From positions 186,001 through 250,000 of the forward strand of contig JAWKUK010000007.1 in the NCBI GenBank assembly GCA_041398605.1: a stretch of DNA of 64,000 bases, written 5' to 3'. This document shows positions 9,079 to 17,053 of this stretch, piece after piece; within the stretch, counting starts at the first letter, position 1, and the number at the start of each line of letters is the position of its first letter. The notes beneath the pieces were generated by a model. It had not been told where the DNA came from. It searched no databases and worked only from the letters and a program-made list of their open reading frames with translations. The DNA comes from JAWKUK01 sp041398605. Lineage in GTDB: Bacteria; Planctomycetota; UBA1135; GCA-002686595. The position numbers were made by a program, and so were the translations under genes.

Positions 9079-10041
9079 ATGCAGATCGCCTTGACGCTCC
9101 TCCTCGCCGCGGCGCCAGTCTTCCAAGAGGCGCCCCCGACCCCGCCCGCTCCCGAGGCTCCTCGCCCCGTCACGCGCATCTCTGTGCTGGGCGCGAGCTT
9201 GAGCGGCGGCTACGGGAACAGCCTCGAGCTCGTGACACCGAAGGACGTACGACTCGGACGCTTCCTCGCGTGCGCGCTGCCGCAGGACGGGTTCGAGGTC
9301 ATCGACCACGGCGACGTGTGGCTCTTCACCCAGCCGATCTCGCGGGGCCGAGAGCAGGTCGACGCCGCGCTCGCGGAGGAGCCGGACTTCGTCGTCGCGC
9401 TCGATTTCCTGTTCTGGTACGGCTACGGCGACGGCTACGTCAGCGACGACGACCGCGTGCGGGACCTCGAGCTCGGCCTCGCGCAGCTCGACCGCTTCTC
9501 GTGCCCGATCATCCTCGGCGACTTGCCGGACGTGACGGTCGCGCTCCAAGGCAAGGGGCCGCTCGGCACCCCAGTGGTGACCCGCGGGATGATCCCGCGC
9601 GAGGTCGCGCTCAACCGCCTCAACGCGCGGATCGCGTATTGGATGGCGGAGCGCCCGCGCGTCAGCCAAGTGCCGCTCGCGTCGATGTTGACACGTATGC
9701 AGGCCGGCCTTGAGCTGACCATGCGCGGCAACACTTGGAAGCCTGACTCGCTCGCCGAGGTGCTGCAGCCGGACCTGCTGCACCCTACCGCGCGGGGCAC
9801 GCTCTGGGTGACCCTGGCGACGCTCGACGTGATGGCGCGCGCGCACACGTCGATCGCGGCGCTCCCGCTCGTGTGGGACGAGGCCACGCTGCGCGAACGC
9901 TTGATGGCGGCGACAGCGGCCGAGCGCGCGAGAGAACAGAAGAAGCGCGACGCCCGCGAGGCACGGCGCAAGAAGGCCGAGGCGCGCGAGAGGGAGCGCA
10001 ACGAGGGCACGCCGACGCCTGTGGGGACCGGCGGGGGCTGA
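9079..10041 (+). CDS. Exported SGNH/GDSL-like hydrolase
   Basis: The product has about 320 residues and a short hydrophobic leader (MQIALTLLLAAAP). The SGNH pattern is visible but not canonical. Block I reads VLGASLSGGYG near the start of the mature protein, with Ser as the candidate nucleophile. A central LDFLFWYGYG stretch follows, and DLLHPTARG near residue 233 supplies the Asp-x-x-His pair. After residue ~275 the sequence becomes a charged Arg/Glu/Lys helix and a Pro/Gly-rich end. The ATG at 9079 is preferred; a GTG directly before it is equally possible. The substrate (esters or acetylated glycans are usual) is unknown. Confidence 0.6.
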   Translation: MQIALTLLLAAAPVFQEAPPTPPAPEAPRPVTRISVLGASLSGGYGNSLELVTPKDVRLGRFLACALPQDGFEVIDHGDVWLFTQPISRGREQVDAALAEEPDFVVALDFLFWYGYGDGYVSDDDRVRDLELGLAQLDRFSCPIILGDLPDVTVALQGKGPLGTPVVTRGMIPREVALNRLNARIAYWMAERPRVSQVPLASMLTRMQAGLELTMRGNTWKPDSLAEVLQPDLLHPTARGTLWVTLATLDVMARAHTSIAALPLVWDEATLRERLMAATAAERAREQKKRDAREARRKKAEARERERNEGTPTPVGTGGG

Positions 10042-10112
10042 CCAGCGCTCAAGCGGCCGCGCGCCGCCCGCTTTGTTGGTCACCGAAGGCCGGCCCGATC
10101 GAATCGAGGGAC

Positions 10113-10985
10113 ATGCAGGGCACGACGAAGGACACCGAGCCAACGGCGCCGGGGCCAACGACGCCGGGGCCAACGGCGCCGGGGCCAACGACGCCGGGGC
10201 CCATGGGGTCGCGAGGCACGGCCGGGAACAACGGAGCCGCCGCCCCAGGTGGTAAGGGGGCGCGCGGCAAGCTCCTCGCCGCGATCGTCGCCGGCGCGCT
10301 GCTCATGGCCGCTGCGAAGCTGCTGCCGATCGCCGCCTGGATCGAGGCCTCGCGCGCGACTCTCGATGGGCTCGGTCCCTGGGGACCGCCCGCGTTCGGC
10401 GCCGTGTACGTCGTCGCCGCGCTGTGCTTCGTGCCGGGCGCAGTGATCACGCTCGCGGCGGGGTCATTCTTCGGGGCCTTCGTCGGCACCGCCGTCGTCA
10501 GCGTTGCGTCGACGACCGCAGCGGCGCTCGCGTTCCTCTTGGCGCGCACCATGCTGCGCGCGCGCGTCGAGGGCTGGGCGCGCGCCCGCCCCCGCTTCGC
10601 GGCCCTCGACGCGGCGATCCGCAGCGAGGGCTGGCGCGTCGTCGGCCTGCTGCGGCTCTCGCCCGCGATGCCATTCAGCCTCGGGAACTACCTCTTCGGC
10701 CTGACCCCCGTGCGCTTCGGGCCGTACCTGCTCGTGAGCTGGCTCGCGATGCTCCCGGGGACGTTCCTGTACGTGTCGATCGGCGCCGCCGGCGCGGACG
10801 CGGCCACCGGCGCGTTGGACCTCGGCCGCTCGACCCTGCTCGGCGGCGGCCTCCTCGCGACCATCGCCGTGTCCGTGCTCCTGGGACGTGCAGCCAAACG
10901 ACGGCTCGCCGAGTTCAAGGCCACCAAAGAGCCCGAGCCCGAGCCCGAGCGCGCCTCCCTGCACGCCGCCCGACCGCCGCAATGA
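10113..10985 (+). CDS. TVP38/TMEM64 (DedA-superfamily) membrane protein
   Basis: This 290-residue inner-membrane protein has a short Pro/Gly/Thr-rich N-terminus and about five to six hydrophobic segments. The SNARE-associated/VTT core is recognisable in FVPGAVITLAAGSFFGAFVG and, further on, in RLSPAMPFSLGNYLFGLT and SWLAMLPGTFLYVSIGA. These are the two re-entrant-loop motifs of the TVP38 family, linked to membrane and lipid homeostasis. The stop codon overlaps the start of the next gene as ATGA, so the two are probably translationally coupled. TVP38 proteins paired with a flavin disulfide reductase are a recurring arrangement. The N-terminus contains two perfect copies of a 30-base repeat. 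Confidence 0.85.
   Translation: MQGTTKDTEPTAPGPTTPGPTAPGPTTPGPMGSRGTAGNNGAAAPGGKGARGKLLAAIVAGALLMAAAKLLPIAAWIEASRATLDGLGPWGPPAFGAVYVVAALCFVPGAVITLAAGSFFGAFVGTAVVSVASTTAAALAFLLARTMLRARVEGWARARPRFAALDAAIRSEGWRVVGLLRLSPAMPFSLGNYLFGLTPVRFGPYLLVSWLAMLPGTFLYVSIGAAGADAATGALDLGRSTLLGGGLLATIAVSVLLGRAAKRRLAEFKATKEPEPEPERASLHAARPPQ
10141..10200 (+). repeat. In-frame tandem repeat, four 15-base units
   Basis: A 30-base unit (CAACGGCGCCGGGGC followed by CAACGACGCCGGGGC) occurs twice without mismatch. It encodes the alternating PGPTA/PGPTT segments of the cytoplasmic N-terminus of the TVP38-type protein, and its length can be expected to vary between strains by slippage. Confidence 0.8.
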
Positions 10986-12547
10986 CGCCCATGGCACACG
11001 ACCACGCCCGCCCCCCGTTCGAGCCGCTGCGCCCGTTCGACGAGCACAATCGCGCGCTCGAGGCCGCGTTGCACCCGACCGAATGGCGTGATCCAGCGCC
11101 AAAGGAGCGCTACGACCTCGTCGTGCTCGGCGGCGGCACCGCCGGGCTCGTGACGGCCGCCGGCGCGGCGGGCCTCGGCGCGCGTGTCGCGCTCGTCGAG
11201 CGCGAGCTCTTGGGCGGCGATTGCCTCGTGACGGGTTGCGTGCCTTCGAAGGCGTTGATTCGAGCTGCGCGCGCGGCGTATGAAGCCCGTACCGCGGCGC
11301 GCTTCGGCGTGCAAACCGGCCCGGTCGGCGTCGACTTCGCTGCGCTCATGGAGCACGTGCGCCGCGAGCGCGCCCTGATCGCCCCGCACGACTCAGCGGC
11401 CCGCTTTCGCTCGCTCGGGATCGATGTCTTCCTCGGCCACGGCGCCTTCACCGGCCCCGACACGCTGACCGTGAACGGCGCGACGCTGCGCTTCAAGCGC
11501 GCTTGCATCGCGACGGGGTCATCAGCCGCGGTCCCGCCGATCCCGGGCCTCGAGGAGCTCGTGGCGCAGGCGCGAACGGGCGCCGGACACGTCCTGACCC
11601 ACACCGGCATCTTCTCGCTCACCACGCTGCCGCAGCGCCTCGCGGTGCTCGGCGGCGGGCCGATCGGCGCGGAGCTCGCGCAAGCGTTCGCGCGCTTTGG
11701 GAGCGCAGTCACGCTCGTCGAGCGCGGCCCGCGGCTCCTCGGCAAGGACCACCCCGACGCGGGCGCGATCGTGCAGCGCGCGCTCGAACGCGACGGCGTG
11801 TCGGTGCGGACCGGCGCGAGCGTGACCGGGATCGAAGCGCGGGCGGGGTCCGGGGCGTACGGGCTCATCCTGGACGGCGGCGCGGAGCGCGTCGAAGCTG
11901 ACGCGGTCCTCGTCTCGGCAGGTCGGCGGCCGCGCGTCGAGGGCCTCGGCCTCGAGGCCGCGGGCGTCGCCTCGGACGCGGCGCGGGGGATCACGGTCGA
12001 TGACCGGCTGCGGACGTCCAACCCGCGCATCTTCGCGGCCGGCGATTGCGCGTCGCGGTTCCAGTTCACGCACATGGCCGACGCGTTGGCGCGGATCGTG
12101 ATCCGCAACGCGCTGTTCTTCGGGCGCGCGCGCGCGAGCGACCTCGTCGTGCCCTGGGTGACCTACACGGACCCGGAGGTCGCGGCGACGGGCCTCTCGC
12201 TCGCTGACGCGCGTGCAGCAGGACACGACGACGCGCGTTCGACACGCGTGGAGCTCGAGAGCGTGGACCGCGCGCGGCTCGACGGCGAGCCCGAGGGCTT
12301 CCTCGAGGTCGTCCATACCAAACGCGGGCGAGTCCTCGGCGGGACGCTCGTCGGCGCGCACGCCGGAGAATCGATCTCGGAGCTGACGCTCGCGATCACG
12401 CAGCGGGCCTCGCTCGGCGCGCTCGCGGGCGTGATCCATCCCTACCCCACCGTCGCGGAGGTGTTCCGCAAGGCGGGCGACGGCTTCAACCGTACGCGGC
12501 TGACGCCGTTCACTGCCAAAGTGCTGCGCTGGCTGGCGCGTCGCTGA
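10982..12547 (+). CDS. FAD-dependent pyridine nucleotide-disulfide oxidoreductase (MerA/Lpd-like)
   Basis: The protein has 521 residues. It carries the FAD-binding LGGGTAGLVTA motif, the redox-active pair in GGDCLVTGCVPSK, the NAD(P)H-binding LGGGPIGAELA, a second FAD motif IFAAGDC, and the C-terminal active-site HPYPTVAE. This is the full class-I disulfide reductase plan. Unlike true mercuric reductase it has no N-terminal HMA domain and no Cys-Cys pair at the C-terminus, so mercury reduction is unlikely despite frequent database naming. An extra ~35 N-terminal residues precede the FAD domain. The ATGA overlap with the TVP38-type gene indicates a two-gene operon, suggesting a membrane-linked thiol or redox role that is not defined. 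Confidence 0.82.
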   Translation: MTPMAHDHARPPFEPLRPFDEHNRALEAALHPTEWRDPAPKERYDLVVLGGGTAGLVTAAGAAGLGARVALVERELLGGDCLVTGCVPSKALIRAARAAYEARTAARFGVQTGPVGVDFAALMEHVRRERALIAPHDSAARFRSLGIDVFLGHGAFTGPDTLTVNGATLRFKRACIATGSSAAVPPIPGLEELVAQARTGAGHVLTHTGIFSLTTLPQRLAVLGGGPIGAELAQAFARFGSAVTLVERGPRLLGKDHPDAGAIVQRALERDGVSVRTGASVTGIEARAGSGAYGLILDGGAERVEADAVLVSAGRRPRVEGLGLEAAGVASDAARGITVDDRLRTSNPRIFAAGDCASRFQFTHMADALARIVIRNALFFGRARASDLVVPWVTYTDPEVAATGLSLADARAAGHDDARSTRVELESVDRARLDGEPEGFLEVVHTKRGRVLGGTLVGAHAGESISELTLAITQRASLGALAGVIHPYPTVAEVFRKAGDGFNRTRLTPFTAKVLRWLARR

Positions 12548-12568
12548 CCGACCGCGCTCGCGGGACCA

Positions 12569-14113
12569 TCACTCGACGCGCACCCACCCCGCCGCCGTCT
12601 CGCGCGCGCGGCCCTCTTCTGCGAGCTTGATGAGGCCGGCGCGCAGCGAGCGCGCGGCGATCGGCAGGAGCCGCGGGTCCTCCACGTCGGCGTAGACGGC
12701 GCGCGTGAGCGCTTCGACGTCGCGCGCTCCGAGCGGAGCGCTGGCCCCCTCTGCGCTTAACGCGCTGACGAGCGCGCGCTCACGCAGCGCGCGGTGCTCG
12801 ATGTACCGCACGAGCGCGGCGCGGCCGTCCGACGCGACCGGCCCATGCGCAGGGTGCAGCACCCCGATGCCGAGGTCCAGCACGCGCTGGAGGCTCGCGA
12901 GGTACGTCGCCAAGTGCCCGCCGTCGGCAGGATCGATCACGATCGTCGAAACGGTCGAGACGAGGTCCCCGGCGATCAGCGCGCGGTAGCGCGAATCGAG
13001 GAAACACAGGTGCCCAGGGGCGTGGCCAGGTGTGTGCAGCGCTCGCAGCGTCCAGCCTGCGGCGCCGTCGGGCGCAGCGCCGAGCTCGAGCAGCGCGCCG
13101 TCCTCCAGCGCTTGCGTCGGAGTCGCGCCGAGGTCGAGCCGCGCGAGGGTCTCAGGGTGCGAGCACACCGGCACGTCGTAGCGGCGCGCGATCGCAGCGG
13201 CGCCGCCGACGTGGTCGGGATGGTGATGCGTGAGCAGCACCGCTGCGACGCGTGAGCCGGCAGCGACGCGCGCATCGAGCATGTCCTCGAGCCGCAGGAG
13301 CTCCCGCGGATCGACCGGCGCGGGGTCGACGACAAACAGGCGCTCCTCACCGACCACGTACGCGTTGGTCGTCGTCGCCGGCGGCAGCGTCACCGTCGCG
13401 AGCGGCGCCATGACGATCCCGGGCACGTTGCGGATCGTATGCATGCGCCCGGCCTCGAGCGCCGCGAACTCCGCGCCAATGTCGCGCACAAACGCCGCGA
13501 GCCCCGCGCGTTGGAGCTCGCCGAGCAAGAACAAGACGGGCGGCGCGATGAGCTCCGCGCCGCTGCGCCAGTCGGCGAGCCAGCGCGCAGGCGACTCGAC
13601 ACGACACGCGACGAGCTCGCGCTGCGCCGCCCTCGGGGCGATCTCGGCGTTGCTCCCGCGGGAGCGCGAGGTGCAGAAGCGCGTGCGATACCTCACTGGC
13701 GCGAACGCCGGCGTGGTCAACGTCCCGAGGTCCGACACTTCGTCGGCGACGGCAGGCGCCGCGTCGACGAGGGCGCGGAAACGCCGCGCGGCGCCGTCCT
13801 CGCTCGCCAGGAGCGCCGCACGCAGCGCGTCGCGCGCGGCCGTATCCAAGGCGCCAGCGAGGGCCTCAGGCAGGATGCCCGTCTCCTCAAAGAGCTCGCG
13901 CAGACCGCAGCAGAGGAGCGCGCGCGCCTCGCGCTCGCCGTCCTCAGGCGCGCCCTCGGCCGCCTCCGCCCAATCTCCGGGGTCGAGCACGCCGCCGGGG
14001 AACGCCCAGTAGCCACCGAAGAAGCGCAGCTCCGGCGCACGCAGCACACACAGGACCGCTGCGTCCGACGCGCGCGTGACGAGCACCGCGGTGGCAATTC
14101 GATGTCGCACCAT
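12569..14113 (-). CDS. Nudix hydrolase fused to metallo-beta-lactamase-fold hydrolase
   Basis: The protein has 514 residues from the ATG at 14113. The first half is a Nudix domain of the NUDT19-like kind, with FPGGVLDPGDW, a long insert, then RELFEETGI. The REUxEExGU half of the Nudix box is intact, while the upstream Glu is replaced. The second half is an MBL-fold hydrolase with LLTHHHPDHVGG (metal ligands), HTPGHAPGHLCF, an Asp in LIAGDLVS and HPAHGP. It ends in a helical region like the winged-helix tail of LACTB2-type enzymes. Single-polypeptide fusions of these folds suggest consecutive hydrolysis of a nucleotide or CoA-type ester, but the substrate is not evident. It converges on the reductase gene with only 21 bases between stops. 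Confidence 0.8.
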   Translation of the reverse strand: MVRHRIATAVLVTRASDAAVLCVLRAPELRFFGGYWAFPGGVLDPGDWAEAAEGAPEDGEREARALLCCGLRELFEETGILPEALAGALDTAARDALRAALLASEDGAARRFRALVDAAPAVADEVSDLGTLTTPAFAPVRYRTRFCTSRSRGSNAEIAPRAAQRELVACRVESPARWLADWRSGAELIAPPVLFLLGELQRAGLAAFVRDIGAEFAALEAGRMHTIRNVPGIVMAPLATVTLPPATTTNAYVVGEERLFVVDPAPVDPRELLRLEDMLDARVAAGSRVAAVLLTHHHPDHVGGAAAIARRYDVPVCSHPETLARLDLGATPTQALEDGALLELGAAPDGAAGWTLRALHTPGHAPGHLCFLDSRYRALIAGDLVSTVSTIVIDPADGGHLATYLASLQRVLDLGIGVLHPAHGPVASDGRAALVRYIEHRALRERALVSALSAEGASAPLGARDVEALTRAVYADVEDPRLLPIAARSLRAGLIKLAEEGRARETAAGWVRVE

Positions 14114-14200
14114 GACGAGAGGGTAGCGCTCAGGCGCAGGCGATGAGAGCATCTCGCGAGAGCTACGCGATGTCGCCGATGCTCGCCCCTGACGATCGAC

Positions 14201-15493
14201 ATGCACTCACTCGCGCGCAGCACCATCCGCGGGCCGCTCTGTGGCGCCCTCGCCCTCGCCCTCTCGTACGGAGCCGCGAGCGCCCAGCGCGCGGAGGGGC
14301 TCCGCGTCGAACGCGCAGCGCCCGGGGCGCCGAGTGTGCAAAGCGCGCACAGGCCGCCCATCGGGAGCGCGAGCCTCCGGCGCGGCACCGGTGCTCGGCC
14401 ACGCGTCATGGTGACGGGCTACTGGCCGCCGACCAACGAGGCCGCGCGCCCATTCAGCCAGAGCCCGACGCAGAACCCGCAGGGCTGGGCTGGCTCGGAT
14501 TGGCGCGGGCGCGGCTACGACATCGTTTCGTTCTTTCCGGAGTTCGGGAACCCGAACTGCACGTCCTGCGGGCAAGGGATGGGCGACTTCGAGGTCGACT
14601 ACCAGGACACCTCCGCCGACTTCTGGCGCATCGTCGGACAAGAGCAGCCGGTCGCGATCCTCACGCTCAGCCGCGGCGCGAACGACCACTCGTGGGAGGT
14701 CGAGATGAACCAGTTCAATCGCACGAACTGGATCGCCGACTTTACGCCGCCCACGGCTGCGACGCCGTCGCCCCCTGACGCGAACTTCCCGGCGAACTAC
14801 AAGCGCCTCTCGGCGCTGCCGGTCCAGGAGATCGTCGACAGGGTCGCCATGTCGGGCCTCAATTTGACGCCGTTCATTTGCTTCAGCGGCTCGGGCGGCG
14901 GCTACCTGAGCGAGTACATCGCCTACCACGGCGTGTGGTATCAGCACCTGCACCGCGACCCGCTAGACCCGGCCTGGTGCATCGCCGCAGGCCACGTGCA
15001 CGTCGGCGGCCAAGTCTCTTGGCCGACCGCGACGGCCGGGCTCGAGGTGACCCTGGAGGTGTTGCTCGATCACCTCGACGCGGTGCTCGCCTGCGCGCCA
15101 GCGCCGCTGCCCTACTGCGGCGTGAGCCCGAACTCTGTCGGGAGTGGGACGACGCTCGACGCGCGCGGCGTCCCGTCCCTCGCGACAAACTCGTTCGCCC
15201 TGGTCGCCCACGGCGGCCCGGCGCTCGCCTCGTCGATCCTGATCTTCGGTTCAGGGCGCGCGATGTCGCCGCTCGGCGACGGCCAGCTGTGCATTGCAAG
15301 CGGGCTGCGCCGCGCGAGCGCGGTCTCGCAGTTCGACTCGCGGGGGGCGCAGACGCTCGCTCTGGACCTGGCGCAGCCCATGTATGCCGGGCTCAGCGTC
15401 GGCTCGACTTGGGCCTTCCAGCTTTGGCACCGGGATTCGACGCCCGCGGGAGTGAACCTCTCGGATGCGCTCGAAGTGACGTTCTGCCAATAG
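14201..15493 (+). CDS. Secreted pyroglutamyl-peptidase-like protein with divergent tail domain
   Basis: The protein has 430 residues, with a signal peptide ending at GAASA. Residues about 68-300 follow the peptidase C15 (pyrrolidone carboxyl peptidase) plan: VMVTGYWPP at the start, LSRGANDHSWEVE at the usual Glu region, LPVQEIVDRV, SGSGGGYLSEY at the nucleophile region, and AAGHVHVG at the catalytic His region. In the usual (S/T)xxAGxYxCN motif the Cys position is Ser here, so the enzyme may be inactive or use a different mechanism. Residues about 303-430 are a diverged version of the shared tail (YCGVSPNSVG, FQLWHRDS, LSDALEVTFCQ). The assignment rests on motif order only. Confidence 0.6.
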   Translation: MHSLARSTIRGPLCGALALALSYGAASAQRAEGLRVERAAPGAPSVQSAHRPPIGSASLRRGTGARPRVMVTGYWPPTNEAARPFSQSPTQNPQGWAGSDWRGRGYDIVSFFPEFGNPNCTSCGQGMGDFEVDYQDTSADFWRIVGQEQPVAILTLSRGANDHSWEVEMNQFNRTNWIADFTPPTAATPSPPDANFPANYKRLSALPVQEIVDRVAMSGLNLTPFICFSGSGGGYLSEYIAYHGVWYQHLHRDPLDPAWCIAAGHVHVGGQVSWPTATAGLEVTLEVLLDHLDAVLACAPAPLPYCGVSPNSVGSGTTLDARGVPSLATNSFALVAHGGPALASSILIFGSGRAMSPLGDGQLCIASGLRRASAVSQFDSRGAQTLALDLAQPMYAGLSVGSTWAFQLWHRDSTPAGVNLSDALEVTFCQ

Positions 15494-15497
15494 CGGT

Positions 15498-16883
15498 TCA
15501 GGGCTCGGCGCCTGCGCCGTCCGCCGCGTCGCGCTGGCGCCGAGGCCGAGCAGCGCTCTCGGGGAGCGGCCGCAGGCCGAGGCCTCCCGAGACGCGGAAC
15601 CCAGCGACTCGGAACAGGACCTCGCGCCGACGCAGCGGCGTCTCCCACGGCGCATTGCGCAGCACCAGCGGCAGCGCGAGCGAAATGACGGTCCGCCCGG
15701 TGAGGCTGACCGCGAACAGCCAGACGAGGCTCAGCGAATACGAGCTGACAAGCAGCGCGCCGCAGAGGCTCCCGCTGAGCTGCGCGAGCCCGTTCGCGAG
15801 GCTCTGCATCGCAAAGACCTGGGGCCGGACGCGGCGATAGGTGCGCTCGAGCACGAGCGTGAAGTTTGAGAGCTCGTAGCCCGCCCACGCGATGCCGGAG
15901 AGCCCCTGCGCGACGAGCACCCAGCCGAGGCCATCTGCCCACAGGAACGGCAACGGCACGATGGACGTCATCAACGCCGCGACGAGGTACACCGGCCGCG
16001 CGCCGACCTGGTCGACCGTGCGCCCCCACATGGGAAGGAACGACACCTTCGCGACGATCACGGCGGCGCTGGCGAGCGTGTACTGCCAGTACTCGAAGCG
16101 CAGTTCCTCGAGCATGTACGGCGCGAAGTACGGGCTCGCGATGTACACCGTCGCGTAGAACGCGGCGCCGCCGAGGACGAGGCGCGCGATGCCCTTGCCC
16201 TGGGCCGTGACCATGAAGCGCGCCGCACGGGCGCGCGGCGCGAGGCCGCCGAAGGGCGGCTCGGGCGAGGCGAGGTGCAAGAGCGATGAAACGAGGCGAG
16301 CGCACGCCGCGACGCCATAGATCACGGCGAAGCCCGTGCCACCGACACGCGCGCCCACATCGAGCCCCGCGTTGGCCGCCGCCGCGAGCGGCCCGGCGAT
16401 GGGCCCATGCGGCTCGAACCAGGCGAGCAAGCGGCCGCCGACGAGGACGCCGCAGAAGGTCGTCAAGTAGATCCATCGGTTGCGGACGCCGAAGTACCGC
16501 CCGCGGCTGCTAGCGGGCACCAGGTCGCCGAACCACGAGGACCACGCCGCGCCGCCGGTCTGCCCGCAGATCGCGCCCAGCGTCGTCGCTGCGATCAAGA
16601 GCTCTGGCGTCGAGCGCCCGAGCGCAGACGCGATGGACAAGGCGGCGAGGACCAGCGCCTGCAAGCACGCCGACGCCACGACCAGCGGCTTCCGCGACCG
16701 CATGCGCGCCAAGAGCAGGAGGCTCGTCACGGAGCCGACCGCGCCGGCGAAGAGCGGCAGGCTGACGACGAGCCCCTGCTGCAAGCGCGACGCCGAGAGC
16801 CGGATCGCGTCGGCGAGGAAGAACGTCTCCCCCACGCCGACCATCAGCGCGAAGGCCATCCCCTCGATGATCGAGAGCCGCAT
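15498..16883 (-). CDS. Major facilitator superfamily transporter
   Basis: From the ATG at 16883 the protein has 461 residues and about 12 hydrophobic helices, with the MFS loop motif seen as LLLARMRSRKPLVV between helices 2 and 3 and a second basic loop, SSRGRYFGVRNRW. A start at the TTG at 17057 would overlap the stop of hrpB (TTGA) but adds 58 Arg/Pro-rich residues ahead of the first helix, which is atypical for the family. I therefore prefer the internal ATG while noting that the overlap would suit an operon. No substrate can be inferred. It converges on the preceding plus-strand gene with a gap of four bases. Confidence 0.75.
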   Translation of the reverse strand: MRLSIIEGMAFALMVGVGETFFLADAIRLSASRLQQGLVVSLPLFAGAVGSVTSLLLLARMRSRKPLVVASACLQALVLAALSIASALGRSTPELLIAATTLGAICGQTGGAAWSSWFGDLVPASSRGRYFGVRNRWIYLTTFCGVLVGGRLLAWFEPHGPIAGPLAAAANAGLDVGARVGGTGFAVIYGVAACARLVSSLLHLASPEPPFGGLAPRARAARFMVTAQGKGIARLVLGGAAFYATVYIASPYFAPYMLEELRFEYWQYTLASAAVIVAKVSFLPMWGRTVDQVGARPVYLVAALMTSIVPLPFLWADGLGWVLVAQGLSGIAWAGYELSNFTLVLERTYRRVRPQVFAMQSLANGLAQLSGSLCGALLVSSYSLSLVWLFAVSLTGRTVISLALPLVLRNAPWETPLRRREVLFRVAGFRVSGGLGLRPLPESAARPRRQRDAADGAGAEP

Positions 16884-17053
16884 GCCGCGGCGGACGGCGA
16901 CCGCATCGAGGCGCGGGCGCGCTGAGCGCTCGGGCCCGCGCCCGGAACCTCGTTCGGACGGTCGCGCGGAGTGAGGGCTCAAAGGCAGAGGCGATCGGTG
17001 AGGCGGAGCAGCGAGCGCAAAATGTAGCGCGCGCGACGGGCACCGCCGCAGCC

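Noticed and set aside
10141..10200. CRISPR-like tandem repeat
   Set aside because: The units are adjacent with no spacers and are in frame within a coding region; the 12-base array at 25231 is likewise spacer-free and tied to a terminator.
10982..12547. Mercuric reductase (merA) call
   Set aside because: There is no HMA domain and no C-terminal Cys pair; only the general disulfide-reductase core is present.
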